From Maritimibacter sp. 55A14 (GTDB taxonomy: Bacteria > Pseudomonadota > Alphaproteobacteria > Rhodobacterales > Rhodobacteraceae), in assembly GCF_003122205.1 (NCBI RefSeq), contig NZ_QEYE01000015.1:19280-83279 (forward strand): a stretch of 64,000 bases of DNA. The letters are read 5' to 3'. The translations under genes were made by a program, and so were the position numbers. Positions 54,825 to 62,917 of this stretch are shown in pieces (within the stretch, counting starts at the first letter, position 1; each line of letters starts with the position of its first letter). Below the pieces are notes generated by a model, which did not search any database, had not been told where the DNA came from, and worked only from the letters and a program-made list of their open reading frames with translations.

Positions 54825-57433
54825 TGCGCACGCTCGATTATCAGGTGCGGGTGCTGGACACGCTTGATGCGTATCTGGACGAATTGAAGTCGAGAAAGGC
54901 CGAAGCTGACGAGATTGACGCACTTCGCGCTGCAAAGCCAAATCTACCCATTCCGGCGATGGATTTCACGGAGACCGCGTGGGCGAATCTGAAAACCGCC
55001 GGGCGCTTGCCTGCGTCTCGCGCCAATGTGCCCTTTTCCCCGCGCAAGGACGGCGTGGGCCGGGCGGTGCCGAACGTCACGCTAAAGGTGCCTACGGGCG
55101 GCGGCAAGACCTGGCTGGCGGTGAACGGTGTGAGCCGGATCATGGGGCGGTATCTGGCGAAGAACACCGGTTTCGTGCTGTGGATTGTGCCGAACGAGGC
55201 GATCTATTCCCAGACTCTGAAGGCGCTGAAGAACCGCCAGCACCCCTATCGGCAGGCGCTTGACCGCGCAGCAGCGGGTCGGGTGAAGGTAATGGAGAAA
55301 TCCGACCGGTTGGACGCGCGCGACGTGGAAAGCAACCTCTGCGTCATGGTGCTGATGTTGCAGGCGGGGAACCGGCAGAACAAGGAAACGCTGCGCATGT
55401 TCCGCGACCGGGGCGACGTGCACGGCTTTTTCGCGCCCGAGGGAGATCAAGCCGCACACGCACGGGAACTGGCGGGGGTGCCGAACCTCGACGGCTATCA
55501 GGGCATGTTCCCCGTGGTGAAGGACTCGCTGGGGAACGCGCTGCGGAAAATCCAGCCTGTCGTGGTGATGGACGAGGGGCAAAAGGCCACATCCGAGTTG
55601 GCGCATGACACGCTCTACGGCTTCAATCCGATCTTCGTGCTGGAACTGACGGCGACGCCAAAGGATGTGGCGGCAAGGGGCGGCGCGAAACCGCGCCCAG
55701 CGCGCTATGCGAACCTTCTGGTGGAGGTGACGGGGCGCGAGTTGCACGCCGAAGACATGATCAAGATGCCTCTGAACCTCGACCCGAGGCAGGGCACAGA
55801 CTGGCGCGGGACGCTCACGGCGGCGCTGGGCAGGTTGAACACCCTGGACGCCGAAGCGCGCACCTACCGGGCTGACAGGGGCGCTGCGGGCTATATCCGG
55901 CCCATCATGCTGGTGCAGGTGGAGCGGACAGGCAGGGATCAGCGCGACGGTCGGCACATACACGCGGATGATGTAAAGGAATGGCTGCTGGCTGCTGGGC
56001 TGGATGACGCGGAAGTGGCGATCAAGACCGCCGAACAGAACGACCTGAACCAACCCGAGAACCAAGACCTGTTGTCGCCCACCAACCGGGTGCGTGTGAT
56101 CGTGACCAAGGCGGCGCTGCAAGAGGGTTGGGATTGCCCTTTCGCCTATGTGCTGTGTTCGCTTGCGGCGGCGTCCAACCGTTCCGCCATGACGCAGCTT
56201 GTGGGGCGTATCCTGCGCCAACCCTACGCGCTGAAGACCGGCGTGGCGGCGCTGGACGAATGCTATGTGGTGACGCATCACGCAGCGACCCGCGACGTGG
56301 TGGAAGCGATAAAGACCGGGCTGGAACGCGACGGCCTAGCCGATCTGGTTATCGAGGTGCCGCAAGAGGGCGGCACACCCAACCCCGGCACGGCGCGGCG
56401 GGTGAAAAGGCGCGCGGCGTTCAATAGCTTGAAAATCTACCTGCCCAAGGTCCTGCGAGTGGAAGGCAGCGAAGTGCGCGACCTCGATTACGAAACCGAC
56501 ATTCTGTCGGCTATCGATTGGCGGGATTTTTCTCCGGCTGATGTGGTGGCCGACATACCGGACAACCCGGCGCAGGTGGCCGCGCAGTTGCAGCGCATTG
56601 CCCTGACCGATGCCGGGGAGGACGAATTTTTTCGGGGCGAGGTTGTCGCGGCCGCGGCGGAAACCCTGCGCTTCGATCCGACCTACGCGGTGCGGGTGAT
56701 CTCCGATCTGGTGCCCAATCCCTTCGTGGCACGGGGTATCGTGGCGGAACTGCTGAAAGGGCTGGAATCGCGGGGCTTCGACGCTGCGAAGCTGGGGGCC
56801 GCATCTGGCTTGATTATAGACCGGCTGCGGGTGGCCCTGACCAAGGAACGCGATGCCCGTTCCGAAGCCATGTTCCGCGCGGCGGTGAAGGCCGGTGACA
56901 TTCAATTCCGGCTGCGGATGGACGGGAACAACTGGCCGATGCCCGACCACGTGCTGACGACCGAACCGTTGAACTCGCCTCACCTAACGGGTGCCGACGG
57001 TGGCGCATTGAACCGTAGCCTGTTTTCCCCGGTTTTCCGAAACGAGTTGAACGGCGAAGAACAGAACGTGGCAGTGCACCTCGACGGGGATGGCACGGTG
57101 AAATGGTGGCACCGCAACGTAGCAAAGGCCGGATACGGTATGGGCCTGCAAGGCTGGAAGCGCGGGCGCATCTACCCGGACTTCATTTTCGCCACGGGCG
57201 GCAAGGCAGGTGCCGGGCGGGTCGTGGTCCTGGAAACCAAGGGGGACCACCTGCAAAACCCCGACACCGACTACAAGCGCGACGTGCTGGACTTCCTGAC
57301 GCAGAATTTTTCTTGGGATCAGGCGGTACCGGCTGGCCAACTGCAGATTGCAATGACCGGCGAAACGGTAGAGTGCGCTTTGGTGCTGATGGAGGACATA
57401 TCCAAAAAACTGCCCGACCTCATTCAGCCATGA
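54824..57433 (+). CDS. Type III restriction-modification system endonuclease (Res)
   Basis: An 869-residue ATP-dependent restriction subunit. The SF2 helicase motifs are Walker A VPTGGGKT at about 89-96, motif II DEGQ at 250-253 (a variant of DEAH usual for Res) and a late QLVGRILRQP (motif VI) near 470. A PD-(D/E)xK nuclease domain is near the C-terminus: YPDFIF at about 783-788 and VLETKGD at about 802-808. With Mod it cleaves unmodified DNA after translocation or diffusion between inverted sites. Complete and apparently intact. Confidence 0.94.
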   Translation: MRTLDYQVRVLDTLDAYLDELKSRKAEADEIDALRAAKPNLPIPAMDFTETAWANLKTAGRLPASRANVPFSPRKDGVGRAVPNVTLKVPTGGGKTWLAVNGVSRIMGRYLAKNTGFVLWIVPNEAIYSQTLKALKNRQHPYRQALDRAAAGRVKVMEKSDRLDARDVESNLCVMVLMLQAGNRQNKETLRMFRDRGDVHGFFAPEGDQAAHARELAGVPNLDGYQGMFPVVKDSLGNALRKIQPVVVMDEGQKATSELAHDTLYGFNPIFVLELTATPKDVAARGGAKPRPARYANLLVEVTGRELHAEDMIKMPLNLDPRQGTDWRGTLTAALGRLNTLDAEARTYRADRGAAGYIRPIMLVQVERTGRDQRDGRHIHADDVKEWLLAAGLDDAEVAIKTAEQNDLNQPENQDLLSPTNRVRVIVTKAALQEGWDCPFAYVLCSLAAASNRSAMTQLVGRILRQPYALKTGVAALDECYVVTHHAATRDVVEAIKTGLERDGLADLVIEVPQEGGTPNPGTARRVKRRAAFNSLKIYLPKVLRVEGSEVRDLDYETDILSAIDWRDFSPADVVADIPDNPAQVAAQLQRIALTDAGEDEFFRGEVVAAAAETLRFDPTYAVRVISDLVPNPFVARGIVAELLKGLESRGFDAAKLGAASGLIIDRLRVALTKERDARSEAMFRAAVKAGDIQFRLRMDGNNWPMPDHVLTTEPLNSPHLTGADGGALNRSLFSPVFRNELNGEEQNVAVHLDGDGTVKWWHRNVAKAGYGMGLQGWKRGRIYPDFIFATGGKAGAGRVVVLETKGDHLQNPDTDYKRDVLDFLTQNFSWDQAVPAGQLQIAMTGETVECALVLMEDISKKLPDLIQP

Positions 57434-57786
57434 TTGGTGAAGCAGTTCCTAGTGTTCGCCACCTGACATAAGATACCCGATGGAAGCAGGGTATCGGGCA
57501 TTGGTCCAGCATCCTTGAGCGAATCTGTCAGATGACGGTTAGGAGCCCTTCGCTACGGTTTCCACACGGCGTGGATGCTGCAAGCGCACGCCGCCGCTCG
57601 CAGCCCGGAGCGGACATGATACCCGGTCTTGGGCGATCACGGATGCTCATGCAGGACCGGCGGACGGGAGACCTTCGCTGCGGTCTGCGCATACGTCCGC
57701 TTTTCTCTCCAAAATCAGCCTACGAATACTTGTTCACTGTTTGTTTGACTTGTTGTAGCATCGCCAGCAAAAAGAGGACGAGCAGG
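57434..57786. other. Intergenic region res to DUF5131, start of the inverted-repeat cassette
   Basis: About 353 bp without a gene. It contains the left copy of the 20-bp inverted repeat (57449-57468), a short repeat pair GATACCC/GGGTATC at 57472-57495 and an AT-richer stretch (57715-57765, including TTGTTC and TTGACT) that may hold the promoter of the DUF5131 gene. The ribosome site GAGGA lies seven bases before the ATG at 57787. Confidence 0.55.
57449..57468 (+). repeat. Left inverted repeat of the DUF5131-TcmP cassette
   Basis: CTAGTGTTCGCCACCTGACA. The reverse complement occurs at 59678-59697 with one mismatch out of 20. The two copies bracket exactly the DUF5131 and TcmP genes. No transposase lies between them and no target duplication is visible. 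Confidence 0.75.
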
Positions 57787-58542
57787 ATGGCACAGAAATC
57801 GGAAATTGAATGGACCGACGCTACGTGGAATCCCGTGACAGGATGCACCAAGGTCGGTCCCGGCTGCGACCACTGTTACGCTGAACGGTTCGCGGAACGT
57901 TGGCGCGGCATCAAAGGACATCCATACGAACAGGGCTTCGATTTGCGCCTCTGGCCGTCACGCCTGCGGCAGCCAGCGCTGTGGAAGAAACCGCGCATGA
58001 TTTTCGTCAACTCCATGAGCGACCTGTTCCACAAGGACATTCCGCGTGAGTTCATCGACTGCGTATTCGATGCGATGGAGGCTGCAGACTGGCACGTCTA
58101 TCAGGTGCTAACTAAGCGGTCGTCACTGATGCGCAACTACGTCCGAAGCCGCTACGATGGCAGGCGAGTGCCGACGCATATCTGGCTCGGCGTGTCCGCC
58201 GAAGACGCTGCCCACAAAGGGCGGATCGAACACCTGCGGCAGATCAACTCGGATGCACGTTTTATTTCTTTCGAACCACTGCTCGGCCCGATTGGTGAGG
58301 TCGACCTGACTGGCATCGCGTGGGCGATTGTCGGCGGCGAAAGCGGACCTGGCGCGCGTCCGATGGAAGCGGCATGGGCGACCGAATTGCGCATCGCCTG
58401 CGAGCGATACGACGTGGCTTTCTTCTTCAAACAATGGGGCGGTGCGCGTCCGAAATCCGGCGGTCGCCTGCTCGAAGGCGAAGAATGGAACGGGTTCCCG
58501 TGGCAGATCGTGCCGAAGTCGATCATGGCGGAGCTTGCATGA
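57787..58542 (+). CDS. DUF5131 (phage Gp37/Gp68-like) three-Cys-motif protein
   Basis: A 251-residue protein with the DUF5131/Gp37-Gp68 signature: SEIEWTDATWNPVTGCTKVG, then the three cysteines C20, C27 and C30 (C-x6-C-x2-C in GCTKVGPGCDHCYAERF). Later blocks are MIFVNSMSDLFH, YQVLTKRSSLMR, WLGVSAED, WAIVGGESGPGARPM and FFFKQWGG. The Cys cluster recalls radical-SAM-like chemistry (spore photoproduct lyase relatives), but binding of an iron-sulfur cluster is inference. The downstream tcmP gene overlaps its stop (ATGA), the known pairing of these two families. The biochemical function is not established to my knowledge; an island location beside an R-M system suggests defence or nucleic acid modification. 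Confidence 0.9.
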   Translation: MAQKSEIEWTDATWNPVTGCTKVGPGCDHCYAERFAERWRGIKGHPYEQGFDLRLWPSRLRQPALWKKPRMIFVNSMSDLFHKDIPREFIDCVFDAMEAADWHVYQVLTKRSSLMRNYVRSRYDGRRVPTHIWLGVSAEDAAHKGRIEHLRQINSDARFISFEPLLGPIGEVDLTGIAWAIVGGESGPGARPMEAAWATELRIACERYDVAFFFKQWGGARPKSGGRLLEGEEWNGFPWQIVPKSIMAELA

Positions 58543-59420
58543 AGAAGGATCACCGCGAAAGCACGGTCGGGCCGTGGGCCGCGGCGAAACTCGACGCTCT
58601 GGAAGCCTATCTGAAATTCTACGGAACGGCGCTGAGCAAGCAGTCGTTCACACGAGTCTATATCGACGCCTTTGCGGGTGCCTGCATCACCAAGGTGCGC
58701 GGCTCGATCGTGACGGTGGAAGCTTCGCCGTTTTTCAACGAGGCGGAGGACACCGAGGCGCAGGAGGAGTTCATCCTTGGCTCGCCAGTGCGAGCGCTGA
58801 ATGTGCCGAATGGATTTCACCAGCACTATTTCTTCGATCTCGACGAGACTCGCGCGGAGACGTTGCGCGCTGTCAGCGAAGGAAGGAACGGCGTGACTGT
58901 TCAGGTGGGCGATTGCAATCCGCTGATCCGCAACCTCGCGCCGTCGCTCAAGGCGCGCAACATTCGCGGTGTCGCTTTCCTAGACCCCTACGGCGCTCAT
59001 CTGGAGTGGGCGACCCTTGAGGCGCTGGCAGAAACTGGCACGATGGAGGTGGTGATCAATTTCCCGCTGGCGATGGCGATAAATCGCCTGATCACCCGTT
59101 CCGGTGATGTGCCGGAACGTTGGGCCGATCAGTTGACCGCCTGTTTCGGAACAAATGAATGGCGCAACATCGCATATAGTCGCGAAGTCGATCTGTTCGG
59201 CAACGAGGTCACGACCAAATACGGCGACGTAGCCGAAAGGTTGCTCGACCTTTACGTCGGTCGGCTCAAAATGCTTTTCCCTTTTGTCGCCAAGCCCCAC
59301 TTGATCCGCAACACGCGAAACGCACCCCTCTATTACCTGATCTGGGCTGGGCCGAACAAACTCGGATTGAAAGGCGCGGACTACATCCTGCGCCAAGGAG
59401 AGAGAGTTCAAATACGCTGA
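58539..59420 (+). CDS. Three-Cys-motif partner protein TcmP
   Basis: A 293-residue Rossmann-like protein of the TcmP family, named for its constant partnership with three-Cys-motif proteins. Landmarks: GPWAAAKLDALEAYLKFYG, YIDAFAGACITKVRGS (position of SAM-binding motif I in methyltransferases), YFFDLDETRAETL (acidic residue of motif II), VQVGDCNPLI and VAFLDPYGAHLEW. The set suggests a methyltransferase-like enzyme, but no product is known. Its ATG overlaps the DUF5131 stop, so the two proteins should be made in equal amounts and probably act together. Confidence 0.9.
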   Translation: MKKDHRESTVGPWAAAKLDALEAYLKFYGTALSKQSFTRVYIDAFAGACITKVRGSIVTVEASPFFNEAEDTEAQEEFILGSPVRALNVPNGFHQHYFFDLDETRAETLRAVSEGRNGVTVQVGDCNPLIRNLAPSLKARNIRGVAFLDPYGAHLEWATLEALAETGTMEVVINFPLAMAINRLITRSGDVPERWADQLTACFGTNEWRNIAYSREVDLFGNEVTTKYGDVAERLLDLYVGRLKMLFPFVAKPHLIRNTRNAPLYYLIWAGPNKLGLKGADYILRQGERVQIR

Positions 59421-59812
59421 GCGGCAATGGCTCAATGTGGCGGGGCATATATGAAGCGGACAATTTCTATTCGTTCCTTCTACGAACGCTCTGACCCAGT
59501 CACGTCAAGGTACGACCTTCTTTGACCCCGACTTTGCAAAGCCCGCTCCCTGCGCATAGCCGCCGCTCTGTTCGACCAAGTCAGCACGTGCGGCGAACGG
59601 TAGTTTTCCCGCATAGCCGCCCCTCGGACCTTCGTCCGAGCGACCGATAGCGCACCAGAGGCAGACTGGGAACCATTTGTCAGGTGGCGAGCACTAGATA
59701 AGGTCAGATATGGCCGTTTCGCAGCTGCCGGGTGGTAAGAATCGTGGTATCAACTTAGTCGGTTAAGAAAAGTTATATAATTTTCAGTTTACTATCCACA
59801 TAGTTCGGCGGA
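59421..59812. other. Non-coding right end of the island
   Basis: About 390 bp without a supported gene. It includes the right inverted repeat, two similar stretches with GCATAGCCGCC (around 59556 and 59612), and an AT-rich run (59765-59800) just before attR. No RNA gene is recognised. Confidence 0.6.
59678..59697 (-). repeat. Right inverted repeat of the DUF5131-TcmP cassette
   Basis: TGTCAGGTGGCGAGCACTAG on the plus strand; its reverse complement differs from the left copy (57449-57468) at one base. Together they delimit a 2.25-kb unit. Confidence 0.75.
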
Positions 59813-59828
59813 CTTCGTCTCCGCCACC
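59813..59828 (+). repeat. attR: second copy of the tRNA-Ser 3' end
   Basis: CTTCGTCTCCGCCACC, identical to 48807-48822. It marks the right end of the integrated island. Confidence 0.85.
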
Positions 59829-60449
59829 GACCCCCTACACCTGTCTTCGCGTCATTCAAGGCTACCTAACCTGCGGAAACAGGGCGGTTATTTCGTGGCC
59901 AATCCGTGCATTGCTCTATCCAAATGGCGGTCTTCCGAGGTCTTTCGGCGGGTCTTGGGGCGCGGGTCTCCCGGGGTCCGATGGTCGGGTGAGTTTCGGC
60001 AGGAACAGGGAATTTTTCCTGATTTCGGCCGAAAACAGGGAAGCGATGGCTGAGAGGTCACTTCGCCGTGCGAACTTTCCACGTCTTGTCAGACCGTTAA
60101 CGCGTCGGGCTTTGCTTTCCTGTTTTTCTGCAAAACAGGGAACGAGAAGTGCAGAACAGGGATGCGGATTGCGCAATTACAGGGGCCGGGTTTTGCGGAA
60201 CAGGGTAGAGGCTACGTGATTTGCGGCGGGGGGCGCCGGCGGTCTTGCGGGGCTATCAGCCTGCGGGCGCGCCGAAGCGCCGGACCGGTATTGTCAGAAG
60301 AACTTCGTTTGCTAAGCTGACAATGGCTCGTTTGTTGGTCTCGTCGGCGCTCTGAAAGGTGTTTCTCCTTACAGAACAATATTTTGTGCCCTCTCGTCAG
60401 TGGGGACCGTGGGGAAGGAAGGCCAGACGCGATTCTTCTGACAGTGCCC
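59829..60449. repeat. Intergenic stretch with six AACAGGG motifs
   Basis: About 620 bp between attR and the first IS6 copy. AACAGGG occurs at 59878, 60004, 60034, 60134, 60155 and 60199, usually with extra A before and often AA after. A 102-codon open frame over this stretch looks like low-complexity translation of the motif and is not supported as a gene. The rest shows nothing recognisable. Confidence 0.55.
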
Positions 60450-60908
60450 GACGAGATCTTCGTGAAGATCAACGGCGAGCGGCACTACCTGTGGCGGGCC
60501 GTCGATCACGAAGGTGAGGTCCTGGAAAGCTTCGTCACGAAGACGCGCGACAGGAAGGCCGCATTGAAATTCCTAAGAAAAGCAATGAGGAAACATGGCC
60601 GACCCGAGGTGATCGTGACCGATCGGCTCCGGTCTTACGGCGCCGCCTTGAAGGAGATCGGCGCGTCTGATCGGCAGGAAACCGGCCGCTGGATGAATAA
60701 CCGCGCGGAGAATTCGCACCTGCCGTTTCGACGACGCGAGCGAGCGATGCTCCGGTTCCGGCGGATGCGATGTTTGCAGAAATTCACCGCCGTCCACTCT
60801 TCCGTCTACAACCATTTCAACCAGGAACGCAGTCTCTCCAGTCGGGACAATTTCAAGACCAACCGCGCCGCCGCTCTTGCCGAGTGGCGTCAACTCGGCG
60901 CGGCATAG
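60450..60908 (+). pseudogene. IS6-family transposase, 5'-truncated copy (A)
   Basis: The reading frame is intact from DEIFVKINGERHYLWRAV to the C-terminus RAAALAEWRQLGAA, but the first 75 or so residues (HTH and first part of the catalytic core) are missing compared with the intact copy at 62976-63680. The remaining part has the second Asp (VIVTDRLRSYG) and Glu (NNRAENSHLPF) of the DDE triad. A few coding differences from copy C (e.g. MNNRAE, RCLQKFTA) show divergence. It cannot produce an active enzyme. Confidence 0.88.
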
Positions 60909-60925
60909 GGACAGTCATACTGTCC
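60909..60925 (+). terminator. Hairpin after IS6 copy A transposase
   Basis: GGACAGT and ACTGTCC flank CAT, a perfect 7-bp stem directly after the stop codon; the same place in the intact copy has GGACAG/CTGTCC. It is probably part of the IS right end and may stop transposase transcription, though no T-run follows. Confidence 0.45.
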
Positions 60926-60976
60926 TTGTGGAGACTGGTTCGAATTGATCTGACACCACCTACCAGAGAGTTTGAG

Positions 60977-61483
60977 ATGAACCGAGTCGAGGATGCATGG
61001 AGGGCCGTGAAAAGTGAACTGGAGTTTCTTCATGCGTCAAAATTACCACGATTAATCAGTAAATGTGATGCGCTCTCCTTCTATGACCTCTTGGAGGGGT
61101 TTTTTCCGGTGAGCGTTGATGTGTCTAGACACGCAGAGGAAATTCGTGACGAATTGGCGTCTAAAGAGATTGATTTAAAATCACTTTTCAGTGAGAAATC
61201 ATACTTCCACCTGCTTTCAAATTTTACTGAACGTGATCTTGAGGGTGTGATAATTTTGCTCTCAGATAGAATTGACGCTGAATTGTGCAATAAGTATATG
61301 AAGGCAATGAATTACAACTTTACCTCTTCCAGCGACGCTAAATTAATTGAGGCGCTCCGAAAAAATAAATTTGTAGCAGAGGCGGCGGCTAGTCAGATAC
61401 GAAAAAACCGCGGTAGTTCTGATGGACGCCGCAGTTTTATTCCTAAAGAATACAATACTGTTCTTGAATTTGTGAAAAACTGA
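60977..61483 (+). CDS. AT-rich orphan hypothetical protein between IS6 copies
   Basis: A 168-residue protein of unknown family, helical and charged, starting MNRVEDAWRAVKSELEFLH with GAGAG upstream of the ATG. Its DNA is far AT-richer than the chromosome (the line 61201-61260 has about 22 G+C of 60). It begins 17 bp after the right end of IS6 copy A and ends before the left end of copy B. By analogy with its neighbour (62482-62907) it may be an immunity-type orphan of a toxin locus, but nothing in its own sequence shows this. Confidence 0.6.
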   Translation: MNRVEDAWRAVKSELEFLHASKLPRLISKCDALSFYDLLEGFFPVSVDVSRHAEEIRDELASKEIDLKSLFSEKSYFHLLSNFTERDLEGVIILLSDRIDAELCNKYMKAMNYNFTSSSDAKLIEALRKNKFVAEAAASQIRKNRGSSDGRRSFIPKEYNTVLEFVKN

Positions 61484-61613
61484 GTTGTCGTGATTTGAAA
61501 TGCCTCTGGCACAACCGGGGCCAGCGTCAAGGTGCGTTACAACTATAGAACGTCTAAAAAGCGGATTTCACAATGCGGTCCATCCGCTTGCGATCAAGCG
61601 CTTTGGGCTCCAA

Positions 61614-62429
61614 GGGGCGGTGTCAAGTTGAGGTGCTTGAACGGGGCAGGGTGGCAGCGTAGCTTTCGACGATGACCAAATCGAACCTTTTCCGTGGCTT
61701 CCGCACCAGCCCAGAAGTCATCCGCTTGGCGGTGATGCTATACGTTCGCTTCCCGCTCTCGCTTCGCAATGTCGAAGATCTGCTGCACGAGCGCGGGATC
61801 GACGTGAGCCACGAGACGATCCGGTTCTGGTGGCACAGGTTTGGCCCGATTTTCGCCACCGAGATCCGGCGCAGCCGCGCTGAAAGCATGCGTGCAGTCA
61901 GTCGCTGGCGCTGGCATCTGGACGAGATGTCGTGCGGGTCAACGGCGAGCGGTGGTATCTCTGGCGCGCTGTCGATCACGAGGGCGAGGTGCTTGAGAGT
62001 TTCGCGACAAAGACGCGGGACAAGAAGGCCGCATTGAAATTCTTGAAGAAATCCATGCGGCGGTATGGCCGTCCCGAGGTTATCGTGACGGACAAGTTGC
62101 GCTCCTACGGCGCGGCCCTGAAAGAACTCGGCGCTGTGGACCGGCAGGAGACAGGTCGCTGGCTGAACAATCGGGCGGAGAACTCGCATCTGCCGTTCCG
62201 AAGGCGGGAGCGGGCGATGCAGCGGTTCAGGCGACTGCGAAGTCTGCAGAAGTTCGCCACCGTCCACGCCTCCGTCACCAACCATTTCAACTCCGATCGG
62301 AACCTCACCTCACGCGCCATCTTCAAGAAGAACCGCGCCGCCGCTCTCTCCGAGTGGCGTCAACTCGGCGCAGCATAGAGACAGTTATTCTGTCCTTGTG
62401 GAGAGCAGTTCGAATCGTCTGACGGCACC
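61614..62429 (+). mobile_element. IS6-family insertion sequence, copy B (frameshifted)
   Basis: About 816 bp. The left end carries GGCGGTGTCA (61616-61625); the right end is TGACGGCACC (62420-62429), whose reverse complement GGTGCCGTCA matches it with few mismatches. Encloses the frameshifted transposase. Same orientation as copies A and C. Confidence 0.75.
61672..62378 (+). pseudogene. IS6-family transposase copy B, frameshifted
   Basis: The N-terminal part (MTKSNLFRGFRTSPEVIRLA to WRWHLDEM) and the C-terminal part (RVNGERWYLWRAV to LSEWRQLGAA) are in different frames. Comparison with copy C places the change at about 61927-61932: the intact copy reads GATGTTCGTG, this one GATGTCGTG, a loss of one base. 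All later codons are conserved, so the loss is recent. Together the parts would give a full DDE transposase of about 235 residues. Confidence 0.9.
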
Positions 62430-62481
62430 ACGATCGATATTCCCGCGGCTGTTGCAGGTTGATTTAGAAGGGAGCTCAAGT

Positions 62482-62907
62482 TTGAATAGCGCTGCAAATA
62501 TTAAGTTGATCGAAGAAGTGATTGACAGTAATTATGAAGAAATAATATCGAACTGCTTTGGATTGTGGATAAATTGCCTTTGGATTCGATATGAGGAACT
62601 ATCTTCGTTCGATGAGTATCGGGAGGCTTTCTTTCTTTTGCTCCGGCGGTTGCTTGATGAAGGGCACGTTCGTTTTATAAAGCCAGATATTGATATATAT
62701 TTTGTGGCTGGAAAGCCGCCCCCAAACTTGTCGATTGACGACGAAGAAAACCACTGGATTGCGGATACCGATGGTATCTTGGAGCATTTACGTAAGTCTT
62801 GGCCGGAATGTGCAAATAATTTTAATGATGAATCCGTAAGTTTGTTTTTCTTCGAGATACCGCCGTTGATTTGGAAGGATGAAAATGGGGTATGGCGTGG
62901 GTCGTGA
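62482..62907 (+). CDS. DUF596-like protein, possible toxin immunity protein
   Basis: A 141-residue acidic protein. The TTG start at 62482 has GGGAG seven bases upstream; a longer reading would run back into the IS. Residues 46-66 (YREAFFLLLRRLLDEGHVRF), the LEHLRKSWP block near 101 and the FFFEIPPLIWKDENGVWRG end follow the DUF596 pattern. DUF596 proteins are found, to my knowledge, among immunity genes of contact-dependent or polymorphic toxin loci. The gene is very AT-rich (62521-62580 about 19 G+C of 60), lies between two IS6 copies and has no toxin next to it, so it would be an orphan immunity gene. Family assignment is from memory of the pattern. Confidence 0.68.
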   Translation: MNSAANIKLIEEVIDSNYEEIISNCFGLWINCLWIRYEELSSFDEYREAFFLLLRRLLDEGHVRFIKPDIDIYFVAGKPPPNLSIDDEENHWIADTDGILEHLRKSWPECANNFNDESVSLFFFEIPPLIWKDENGVWRGS

Positions 62908-62917
62908 TTGAGAAGCA

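Larger units (their letters stand above)
48807..59828 (+). mobile_element. Integrated genomic island in tRNA-Ser with Type III R-M and DUF5131-TcmP
   Basis: An approximately 11-kb element bounded by the 16-bp direct repeat of the tRNA-Ser 3' end. The integrase gene is the first gene, adjacent to the tRNA, as is usual for integrative islands. All genes are on the plus strand: integrase, unknown gene, Xis-like, HTH/zinc-ribbon-like, second recombinase, mod, res, DUF5131, tcmP. No conjugation, replication or phage structural genes are present, so it is either a mobilisable defence island or a remnant of a larger element. Confidence 0.88.

Noticed and set aside
59911..60219. A 102-codon open frame over the AACAGGG cluster
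   Set aside because: Its translation is low complexity and driven by the repeated motif, and it has no ribosome site.
60431..60449. TCTGACAGTGCC just before truncated IS6 copy A resembles an IS6 right end
   Set aside because: It could mean a junction with a lost copy, but the match is too short to call.
61500..61613. Possible toxin or transposase C-terminal fragment before IS6 copy B
   Set aside because: Short readings in two frames look protein-like but are too short to assign and have no start or ribosome site.
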